From positions 1-64,000 of the forward strand of contig CAWHZY010000017.1 in the NCBI GenBank assembly GCA_963833955.1: a DNA stretch of 64,000 nucleotides, given 5' to 3'. The translations under genes and the position numbers were made by a program. The notes below the pieces were generated by a model, which had not been told where the DNA came from, searched no databases, and saw only the letters and a program-made list of their open reading frames with translations. Numbering within the stretch: position 1 is the stretch's first letter; every line of letters starts with the position of its first letter. The stretch is from Roseiarcus sp963833955. GTDB lineage: Bacteria; Pseudomonadota; Alphaproteobacteria; Rhizobiales; Beijerinckiaceae. Positions 44,408 through 52,694 of this stretch are shown here, piece by piece.

Positions 44408-46438
44408 ATGAGTTATCGTTTGGGCGTCGACATCGGGGGGACGTTCACGGACTTCGTCGCCTACGACGAAGACGGCAAGGCTCTCAGGGCGTGGAAGAAC
44501 CTGTCGACGCCACAAAATCCCATGGAAGGGATCATGACCGGCCTTGGCGCCTTCGGCGCGATCGACGCCGTCAGCAGCATCCGACTTGGCACCACGGTCG
44601 CCACCAACGCCTTGCTCGAGGGCAAGGGCGCGACGGTCGCGTATGTTACGACCCGCGGCTTCAAGGACATTCCCTTTATTGGACGTGGCAACCGCCGGCA
44701 CCACTATGACCTCGCCTGGGTGAAGCCAAAGCCGTTCGTGCAGCGCCGCCACGCCTTCGAGGTCGACGAGCGCGTTGGACCGTCGGGCGAGACCATCCAG
44801 CGGCTCGACGAAACCCAGGTTCGCACGCTCGCCAAATCCATCAAGGCGGGCGGCGCAGTCAACGCGATCGCCGTGGTGCTGCTCCATTCCTATCTGACCC
44901 CGAACCACGAGCAGCGGATAAAGGCGATCTTCGCGGAAGAGATCCCGGATATTCCGGTCTCCATCTCCTATGAGGTGCTGCCGAAGTGGAAGGAACATTT
45001 CCGTTCCTCGACCACGATCTGCGATGCTTTCATCAAGCCCGTAGTCGAAAGACAGCTCGGCGGCATGCGTCGCGAACTCGACGAGCACGGTATAAGCGCC
45101 AAGGTCGTCGTAATGAGATCCAATGGCGGCGAAATAACTCTCGACAAGGCCGTAGAAACCCCGATCCAGATCGCCGTATCCGGGCCGACGGGCGGCGTGA
45201 TCGCCGCCAAACGCACCGCCGAGGTTCTGGGCCTCCCCAATCTCGTGACCCTCGACATGGGCGGGACGTCGACTGATGTGTCCACAGTGGTCAGCGGGAA
45301 GGAGAAGTTCACCACCGATTTCGAGATCGAGTGGGGGCGGCCAATACAGATCCCGATGATCGACATCCGCACCATCGGCGCCGGCGGCGGCTCGATCGCT
45401 CGCATCGACGCGGGCGGCATGTTGGTGGTTGGTCCCGAGAGCGCAGGCGCCAATCCGGGACCGGCGTGCTATCGGCAAGGCGGCGCGCTTCCGACAGTCA
45501 CCGACGCCAATGTGGTGCTTGGCCGTATCTCAGCCCAGAACTTCCTCGGCGGGACGATGAGCCTCGACGCCAAGGCCGCCCATAATGTGGTCGCAACGAT
45601 CGCGAATGCGTCGGGCATGTCGGTCGAGCAGGCTGCGCTCGCCATCGTGAAGATCGCCAACAACAACATGGTGGGCGCGCTTCATACCGTGCTGACGGAA
45701 CAGGGTCTTGACCCGCGTGACTTCGTGCTCGTGGCGTTCGGCGGAGCCGGACCGCTCCATATCAGCGACCTCATGACCGAAGCTTCGATCCCGAAAGGAC
45801 TCGTGCCGAATTTCCCCGGCCAGTTCTCGGCCTTCGGCTTCACGATGGCGAACGCGCGGGTCGATCGCTACCGGACGGTGCAGCTCAACTCGCGCTTCTT
45901 CGACGCGGAGCGCGCCCGCAGCGCGATGGCGGCATTGGTCTCCGAATGCCGAGGCGAACTCGCGGCCCAAGGCCACGATCAGGTCTCGATCACACGCGCC
46001 GTCGAAATGCGGTACTTAGGCCAGAATTACGAGCTCGAACTACCGATCGACATCGATGCGTTCACCGAGGCCGAGGTCGCCCGGCTGTTCCAGGCCTTCC
46101 ACGAGCAACATGATGCGCGCTTCGGCTTCCGGCTCGACGACCACATGGAGATCGTCAACTTCCTGGTGACTGGGACCGCCAATACCGGAGAGCTGACTTT
46201 TCCTGAGATCAGTGAAGCCAAGGGGGAAGCCGTCCCGAGCTCGAAGCGCGCGATCATGTTCGATCAGGGTTGGATCGACACGCCTATCTACGATCGCGAC
46301 AGTCTGCGCGCGGGCCACACGATCGCAGGCCCCGCTCTCGTGGAAGAGAGCGCCTCGGTCACCGTGCTTGCCCCTGGCAAGTCCCTAGCCGTCGATCGCT
46401 TCGGCAACCTCCTCATCGCCACTAACTCGTCGGAGTAG
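44408..46438 (+). CDS. hyuA: Hydantoinase A / N-methylhydantoinase-type ATP-dependent amidohydrolase subunit 1
   Basis: A 676-residue HyuA-family protein. It starts with the actin-like ATP-binding motif LGVDIGGTFTDFV (Hydant_A_N), then LGTTVATNALLEGKGATVAY, NGGEITLDKAVETP, LDMGGTSTDVSTV and GAGGGSIARIDAGGMLVVGP. With HyuB it forms an ATP-driven amidohydrolase or carboxylase, as in N-methylhydantoinase, 5-oxoprolinase and acetophenone carboxylase. hyuB begins four bases after the stop. The substrate is unknown. Confidence 0.9.
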   Translation: MSYRLGVDIGGTFTDFVAYDEDGKALRAWKNLSTPQNPMEGIMTGLGAFGAIDAVSSIRLGTTVATNALLEGKGATVAYVTTRGFKDIPFIGRGNRRHHYDLAWVKPKPFVQRRHAFEVDERVGPSGETIQRLDETQVRTLAKSIKAGGAVNAIAVVLLHSYLTPNHEQRIKAIFAEEIPDIPVSISYEVLPKWKEHFRSSTTICDAFIKPVVERQLGGMRRELDEHGISAKVVVMRSNGGEITLDKAVETPIQIAVSGPTGGVIAAKRTAEVLGLPNLVTLDMGGTSTDVSTVVSGKEKFTTDFEIEWGRPIQIPMIDIRTIGAGGGSIARIDAGGMLVVGPESAGANPGPACYRQGGALPTVTDANVVLGRISAQNFLGGTMSLDAKAAHNVVATIANASGMSVEQAALAIVKIANNNMVGALHTVLTEQGLDPRDFVLVAFGGAGPLHISDLMTEASIPKGLVPNFPGQFSAFGFTMANARVDRYRTVQLNSRFFDAERARSAMAALVSECRGELAAQGHDQVSITRAVEMRYLGQNYELELPIDIDAFTEAEVARLFQAFHEQHDARFGFRLDDHMEIVNFLVTGTANTGELTFPEISEAKGEAVPSSKRAIMFDQGWIDTPIYDRDSLRAGHTIAGPALVEESASVTVLAPGKSLAVDRFGNLLIATNSSE

Positions 46439-46442
46439 CCCC

Positions 46443-48134
46443 ATGGACATGGTTTCGATGAATATCGTCGGAGGCATACTTGTATCGATCTGCCGGGACA
46501 TGGGCGTTACGCTCATGCGCACCTCCTATTCCACCATTTTCAGCGAGTCGCTTGACTTCACCTGCGGTCTCGCGCTGCCGAGCGGCGAACTCGTGGCGAC
46601 CGGCGACTTTTGCCCCTCGATGATCGGCGGCATGCCGCTCCTTCTGCGCTCTTGCGTGAACGAGATCGACATCGCCGATCTCGAAGAGGGCGATGTTCTC
46701 CTGCACAACGATCCGTATCGCGGCGGCCTTCACACGCCCGAGCACACGATCTTCAAGCCGGTCTTTGTCGACGGCAAGGCGATCGGCTTCGCGGTCGCGA
46801 TCGGCCACCTGTGCGAGGTCGGCGGCATGGCGCCCGCGGGTTTCGCCGGCGAGGCTACGGAAGTGTTCCACGAGGGCCTGCGCGTGCCGCCCGTCAAGAT
46901 CAAGCGAGCCGGCAAGGACGTCGATGACGTGTGGCGCCTGCTGCTCGCGAACGTCCGCACGCCTCGTTACAATTACGGTGATTTCCGGGCGCTCATCGCG
47001 GCGGTCGACTTGGGCGAGCGCCGAATGGGCGACCTCGCCAGAAAATACGGAATCGCGAGCTTTCTCGAAAACGTCAACGGCCTGATGGATTACTCGGAGC
47101 GCCGGATGCGCGCTGAGATCGAACAGATCCCGGATGGTCGGTACGTCTTCGAGGACGTGATGGAGGACGACGGAATCGTTGACCAGCAGTACGTCATCAA
47201 AGCAGAGGTGACCGTGAAAGGCAGCGACCTTATCGTCGACTATCACGGCAGCTCGCCACAGGCGAAAGGACCGATCAACGGCACGCTGGGCGTAGCGCAT
47301 GGCGCGGCTTACAATGCGGTCCTGCAACTCACCAATTCCACGATCCCGAAGAACTCCGGCTGCTTCCGGCCGATTCGTGTTCTCGCGCCCCCGGGCACAG
47401 TGGTGAACGTGAACTTTCCCGGGCCTTCGGTCGGCGGCAACACAGAGACGCATTGCCGGATCGCCAATGTAGTGATGGGCGCGCTGGCGCCTGGCTTGAA
47501 GGAACGCTCCGCCGCGACCGATGGCGCAAGCCACAGCAACTTCCTGTTTGGCGGCACGGACGCCAAAACGGGCGAATTCTTCTGCTGCTACGATCTGACA
47601 CCAGTCGGCTGGGGCGGTCGCAGCTTCGCGGATGGCAATGACGCAGTCGGCGGCATCAACGGCAATTGCCCGCACATCCCTGTCGAAGTATTCGAATTTC
47701 GTTTTCCGTGGCATGTGGAGGAGTTCAAGCTTGTCGACGGCTCGGGTGGGCCAGGCAAATTCCGCGGCGGCCTCGCCTTGTCGAAGACGGTGCGTTGCAC
47801 CGATACGCCCATGACATTCAGCTATATGAGCGACCGCCAGAAGGTGAGCCCCTGGGGAATTCACGGCGGTCATCCAGGCGCGAAGGCCGAGCTGTTCATC
47901 GAACGCAATGGCAGCGATCAGTGGCTGACGATCACTCAGGCCTTCAACAAAGTCTCGCCGAGCAAGTTTTCCAATGTGCCGATCGCGCCGGGCGACCGAA
48001 TCAAGATCTCCTCGCCAGCCGGCGGAGGCTGGGGGCCGCCAGGTGAACGCGATCCCGACATGGTGAAAGAGGATCTTCTCGACGGCTTCATTACACCGGA
48101 GCAGGCGCGGTCCGCTTACGGACTGAAGCGCTAG
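46443..48134 (+). CDS. hyuB: Hydantoinase B-type subunit 1
   Basis: A 563-residue HyuB (Hydantoinase_B) partner of the preceding HyuA. Typical features: DFCPSMIGGMPLLLRS, LLHNDPYRGGLHTPEHTIFK (N-D-P motif), GNTETHCRIANVVMGAL, GGWGGRS-type loop here as PVGWGGRSFADGND, and a C-terminal PAGGGWGPPGERDP. The family catalyses the cyclic-amide hydrolysis half of the ATP-dependent reaction. Complete, with no frameshift. Confidence 0.92.
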   Translation: MDMVSMNIVGGILVSICRDMGVTLMRTSYSTIFSESLDFTCGLALPSGELVATGDFCPSMIGGMPLLLRSCVNEIDIADLEEGDVLLHNDPYRGGLHTPEHTIFKPVFVDGKAIGFAVAIGHLCEVGGMAPAGFAGEATEVFHEGLRVPPVKIKRAGKDVDDVWRLLLANVRTPRYNYGDFRALIAAVDLGERRMGDLARKYGIASFLENVNGLMDYSERRMRAEIEQIPDGRYVFEDVMEDDGIVDQQYVIKAEVTVKGSDLIVDYHGSSPQAKGPINGTLGVAHGAAYNAVLQLTNSTIPKNSGCFRPIRVLAPPGTVVNVNFPGPSVGGNTETHCRIANVVMGALAPGLKERSAATDGASHSNFLFGGTDAKTGEFFCCYDLTPVGWGGRSFADGNDAVGGINGNCPHIPVEVFEFRFPWHVEEFKLVDGSGGPGKFRGGLALSKTVRCTDTPMTFSYMSDRQKVSPWGIHGGHPGAKAELFIERNGSDQWLTITQAFNKVSPSKFSNVPIAPGDRIKISSPAGGGWGPPGERDPDMVKEDLLDGFITPEQARSAYGLKR

Positions 48135-48184
48135 TCGAGACCACTCGCTGTCCCCCCCTCCAGATCCAAAAACCAGAGGCCGAT

Positions 48185-49588
48185 ATGACCGTCATCCCGA
48201 ATTCGATCCACGCGCCGAATTCGATCCACGCGAGGGACGTCGCTTACCTGCTTCATCCGAACACAAACGCCCGGCGCCACGAGAAAACCGGGCCGATCGT
48301 GATCGACCGCGGCGAGGGCATTTACGTCTATGACGATCAGGGAAAACAGTACATCGAGGCCATGGCTGGGCTCTGGAGCGTGGGCGTAGGCTTCGGCGAG
48401 CAGCGCCTGGTCGACGCGGCAACTCGCCAGTTGGCCAAGCTGCCCTACTATCATTCCTTCTCTGGCAAATCCTCCGAGCCGACAATCGAACTGGCCGAGC
48501 GGCTGGTGAAGATGTCGCCAAAGGGGCTCGACCGCGTCTTCTTCACCAATTCGGGGTCCGAGGCCAACGACAGCGTCATCAAGCTCGTGTGGTTCTATAA
48601 CAATGCGATCGGGCGGCCGGAGAAAAAAAAGTTCATCGCCCGCATGGGCGGATATCATGGGATCACCATCGCGAGCGGCAGCCTGACCGGGCTGCCGACC
48701 AATCATCGTGGCTTCGACCTGCCGCTGGCGTTCGTCACGCATGTAACGACGCCGCATCATTATCGGTTTGCCGAGGCCGGCGAGAGCGAGGAGGCCTTCG
48801 CCGACCGTCTCGCGGCCGAGCTCGAGGCCAAGATCCTGGCGGAAGGACCCGACACCGTGGCGGCTTTTATTGGCGAGCCTCTGATCGGGGCCGGCGGCGT
48901 GCTGGCGCCTCCGGCCACCTACTGGAACAAAGTCCAGGCGGTGTGCCGCAAGTACGATGTGTTGGTGGTCGCCGACGAGGTGATCAACGGCTTCGGACGG
49001 CTTGGGACGACGTTTGCTTGCGAATATTATCGGATTGAGCCGGACATCCTAGTGGTGTCGAAGCAGATTACCTCGTCCTACCTGCCGCTTGCGGCCGTGC
49101 TGATGAGCGACAAGATCTACCAGGGCGTGGCGGACGGGTCTGACGCGCTGGGAACCTTCGGCCACGGGTTCACCACAAGCGGTCACCCGGTGGCGACTGC
49201 GGTTGGGGTCGAGAACCTGAAGATCCTCGAGGAGCGCAACCTCGTTGCAAATGCAAAAATGGTCGGCGCTCACATGCAGGCCCGTCTCCGCGAGTTCGTT
49301 GATCATCCGCTGGTTGGCGAGGTCCGCGGCGTCGGCCTGATCGGCGCGGTGGAGCTGGTGGCCGACAAGGCCAGCAAGGCCAAGTTCGACCCGCCCGGCA
49401 AGGTGGGGCTCTACTTGTACGACAGGGGCCACGAGAACGGAGTGATCGTTCGCGCCATCGGGGACTCGATGTGCTTCTGCCCGCCTCTCATCATCACTGA
49501 GGCGCAAGTGGATGAAATGATCGACCGATTTGCGCGCTCTCTCGAACTCACGACGGCTTGGGTCAAGGCCGGCATGCCTGCCTCATGA
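48185..49588 (+). CDS. Class III (omega) aminotransferase
   Basis: Pyridoxal-phosphate aminotransferase of 467 aa in the beta-alanine/omega-amino-acid group. FTNSGSEANDSVIKLV binds the phosphate. VVADEVINGFGRLG carries the cofactor Asp, and the catalytic Lys lies in VVSKQITSSYLPLAAVLM. The N-terminus contains a perfect 18-bp tandem duplication giving PNSIHA twice. With the class IV enzyme it gives the island two transaminases of unrelated fold, probably acting on opposite ends or enantiomers of intermediates (inference). Confidence 0.93.
   Translation: MTVIPNSIHAPNSIHARDVAYLLHPNTNARRHEKTGPIVIDRGEGIYVYDDQGKQYIEAMAGLWSVGVGFGEQRLVDAATRQLAKLPYYHSFSGKSSEPTIELAERLVKMSPKGLDRVFFTNSGSEANDSVIKLVWFYNNAIGRPEKKKFIARMGGYHGITIASGSLTGLPTNHRGFDLPLAFVTHVTTPHHYRFAEAGESEEAFADRLAAELEAKILAEGPDTVAAFIGEPLIGAGGVLAPPATYWNKVQAVCRKYDVLVVADEVINGFGRLGTTFACEYYRIEPDILVVSKQITSSYLPLAAVLMSDKIYQGVADGSDALGTFGHGFTTSGHPVATAVGVENLKILEERNLVANAKMVGAHMQARLREFVDHPLVGEVRGVGLIGAVELVADKASKAKFDPPGKVGLYLYDRGHENGVIVRAIGDSMCFCPPLIITEAQVDEMIDRFARSLELTTAWVKAGMPAS
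48197..48232 (+). repeat. 18-bp tandem duplication inside the class III aminotransferase gene
   Basis: CCGAATTCGATCCACGCG is present twice in direct succession, in frame, adding six residues (PNSIHA) near the N-terminus. Because it is a multiple of three, the reading frame survives. Confidence 0.9.
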
Positions 49589-49673
49589 CATGATCTCTCG
49601 CCAAAACCGTCGCGCCGAACTGACAAGCGGGACGCTGTCTCCCGATCCTGGCCGCCCCAAGGAGTGATGAGCC

Positions 49674-50642
49674 ATGTGCGTCGCCTGCTACGTCGATGAA
49701 GCCGTCAAAGACAAGATCATCGCCTATAGCGCGAAATTCCACGAGGTGACGCAAAGCCCCTACGGCAGCGACGACGAGATCGGCATGCTGCATCTCATCG
49801 ACGGCGCCTCCCGCTCGGCCATTCTGAGCCGCGCGGACGCTTCGAAGATGTTCGATCTCTCGGTGGATAATTTCATCGGCATGCCGGGGTGGTTCGGGGC
49901 CGGCGACCAGCCCTATCAGATCTGGATGACCCATACGCCGCGCGGCGAGATCGCGGCAAATTCCATGGGTGTGAGCCTCGAGGCGAACCAGCTGGTCGCT
50001 TATTCGGGCGACGGCATATCGATGTACACCCATTGCGGCACGCACATCGATACGTTCAACCACTTCGGCTACAACGGAAAGATCTTCAACGGCTTCTCCG
50101 CCGACGATTATCTCGGCAGCCGCGCCTGGACCAAATGCGGCGCAGAAAAACATCCGCCCATCCTCGCTCGAGGCGTGCTGCTCGACGTGGCCGCCATGCA
50201 CGGCGTCGACAGGCTTCCCCCGAGCCACGCCATCGGCAAGGCGGATCTTGAAGCTTGCCTGAAACACCAAAGCACGGAGCTACGTGTCGGCGACGTTGTG
50301 CTGATCCGTACCGGGCAGATGAGCCTTTGGCCCGACATTGGCTTCGTGCGCGACACACCCGGCCTCAACCGCGAGGGCGCGGAATATCTCGCCAAGCACG
50401 GCGCCGTGATGATTGGGGCCGACAACCTCACCCTCGAGCAGACCCCGGCCGCCCCTGGACTCAATTTCTTCCCGGTGCATACCTACCTTCTCGCCGAAGC
50501 TGCAGTGCCGATCCTGGAAATGGCCCAGCTCGACGAGCTCGCGGCCGACAAGCTTTATGAATTTGCCTTTTTCGGCGCCTGCATCAAGCTGCGGGGGGCC
50601 ACTGGCGCGCCGATGCGACCGGTGGCCATGCCGCTGCGCTGA
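49674..50642 (+). CDS. Cyclase-family metal-dependent hydrolase (kynurenine formamidase-like)
   Basis: A 322-residue member of the cyclase superfamily (PF04199). The metal-binding motif HCGTHIDTFNHF is a clear match to H-x-G-T-H-x-D-x-x-x-H. VLIRTGQMSLWPD and the AKHGAVMIGADNLTLEQ block carry the later active-site residues. Relatives hydrolyse N-formylkynurenine, isatin or other cyclic amides without a nucleotide cofactor. Placed between two hyuAB pairs, it probably opens or deformylates an intermediate. The start is at an ATG following AAGGAG. Confidence 0.9.
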   Translation: MCVACYVDEAVKDKIIAYSAKFHEVTQSPYGSDDEIGMLHLIDGASRSAILSRADASKMFDLSVDNFIGMPGWFGAGDQPYQIWMTHTPRGEIAANSMGVSLEANQLVAYSGDGISMYTHCGTHIDTFNHFGYNGKIFNGFSADDYLGSRAWTKCGAEKHPPILARGVLLDVAAMHGVDRLPPSHAIGKADLEACLKHQSTELRVGDVVLIRTGQMSLWPDIGFVRDTPGLNREGAEYLAKHGAVMIGADNLTLEQTPAAPGLNFFPVHTYLLAEAAVPILEMAQLDELAADKLYEFAFFGACIKLRGATGAPMRPVAMPLR

Positions 50643-50666
50643 ACTCAATCCTCGTCGGAGAGCGAT

Positions 50667-52692
50667 TTGCCCAACCTACGCGTGGCCGTCGACATTGGCG
50701 GCACTTTCACGGACATCTGCATCCTGGATCAGGACACGGGCGTCATTCGGATCGCCAAGACCAGCTCGACCCCAGACCCGATTGACGGCGTGATGACGGG
50801 GCTCGGCACGGGTGGCGTGGACCTCTCCGACGTCGTCCTGTTTTCCCACGGCACCACGGTGGCGACGAATGCTCTGATAACCCGTCGCCTGCCTCGCACG
50901 GGCATGGTGTGCACACAGGGCTTCCGCGACGTGATCGAGATCCGCCGCGCCAACAAGGACGACATCTGGGACATCTACAAGGACGTGGCGCCCCCTTATG
51001 TGCCGCGCCGCGATCGCCTCACGGTCGCGGAGCGCGTCGACGCAGCGGGCACGGTCGTCACGCCGCTCGATGAAGAGGGCGCGCGCGAGGTCGCACGGAT
51101 CCTCAAGAAACGCGGCGTCGCGGCCGTGGCGGTCTGCTTCATGAACTCCTACGCCAACCCAGCCAACGAGCAGCGGATGAAGGCGATTCTCGCCGAGGTG
51201 CTGCCCGGCCTCCCGGTTTCGATTTCCTCAGAGATCTTGCCCGAGATCTTCGAGCACGAACGATTCTCCACCACGGTGGTCAACGCCGCGCTCAGCCCGG
51301 TCGTGGTTGACTACACTACGAGGCTCGGCGCTCGGCTGGCGGAAGCCGGCTACAAAAGCGACCTTCTGTTGCTGCACACGGGCGGCGGCGTGATGACGCC
51401 GCGCGGCGTCAAGGAATTTGCCGGGCGCCTCGCTGGCTCCGGCATCGCCGCGGGCGCGATCGCGAGCCGCCACATCGCCGCGCAATGCGGCTTTCCGAAC
51501 TCGATCGGCCTCGACATGGGCGGGACAAGCTGCGACGTGTCGCTCGCCTACGAGGGCCAGTCGCGCGTCACCAAGGACTGGTTCGTCGAGTTCGGCTACC
51601 CGATCCGATTCCCTTCGATCGAGGTGCTGACTATCGGGGCCGGCGGCGGCTCACTGGCCTGGATCGACGAGGCGGGCGGCCTGCGCAACGGCCCACAATC
51701 GGCCGGCGCGAATCCCGGGCCGGCCTGCTACGGCAACGGCAATACGGTGCCCACCAATACGGACGCCAACGTGGCCCTCGGCCGACTCGGCGCGAAGCTC
51801 GCCGGAGGCATCCACCTCGACGCCGAAAAGGCGCGCGAAGCGGCGCGCACAGGCGTCGCCGAGCCCTTCAAGCTCGGCCTGGAAGAGGCCGCGGACGCCA
51901 TCATCCGTGTGGCGAACGCCAACATGGCGAACGCGGTGCGGCTCATCTCCATCAGCCGCGGCTATGATCCGCGTGACTTCGCTCTCGTCGCGTTTGGAGG
52001 CGCGGGCGCGCTGCACGGCGCCGACATCGCGAGGGAACTGTCGATCCCTGCCGTCGTTGTGCCGCCCCATCCGGGCATCACTTCAGCAATGGGCTGCCTG
52101 CTGGTTGACGTCCAGCATGACCTCGCGACGAGCTATCTGACGCCGGCCGCGGAAGCGGATCCCGACGCCCTCGAGGCCGCCTTCAAGGCGCTGGAGCTTG
52201 AGGCCGCCGAGCGCCTCGCCCACGAGGGTGTGGCGCCAAAGAACGTGATGATGCAGCGCACCGTTGACATGATGTACCAGGGACAATGGCGCTCGCTTGC
52301 CGTGCCCGCGCTTTCGCCGATCGTCGACCTCGCGCCCCTCGTCGAAGCGTTCCATGAGCATCACGAGCGCGAATATAATTTCCGCCGCGACGACACGCCG
52401 GTCGGCCTGTTCCGTCTGAACCTCAAGGCGGTGGGCGTCGTGCCAAAGGCTGAATTGGCCAAAAGCGCCCCCTCCGGCGTGCCGGCTGGCCCGCGGTCCT
52501 ATCGCCGAGTTCTGGTTCGCCGAGACCGGCGGCGCCGAAACGCCTGTCTACTGGCGGCCGGATCTGGCGGCAGGCGCTGCGTTCAACGGGCCCGCCATCG
52601 TCGAGCAGGTGGATTCAACCACCGTGGTCCCCCCCGGCTTCGCGGCCAGGATCGACGGTTGGCTCAACATCATCCTTCGTCAGGAGGCCTGA
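50667..52692 (+). CDS. hyuA: Hydantoinase A-type subunit 2 (frameshift near C-terminus)
   Basis: Second HyuA paralogue, ~675 aa when repaired. MPNLRVAVDIGGTFTDICIL, SHGTTVATNALITRRLPRTG, LDMGGTSCDVSLAYEGQ and GAGGGSLAWIDEAGGLRNGP are all family motifs. After SGVPAGPR (~52495) the open frame turns to arginine-rich nonsense. The neighbouring frame continues PIAEFWFAETGGAETPVYWR to WLNIILRQEA and a TGA at 52690-52692. By chance the shifted frame stays open into hyuB, creating a false 1327-residue fusion. The start is a TTG at 50667. Confidence 0.88.
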
Positions 52693-52694
52693 CT

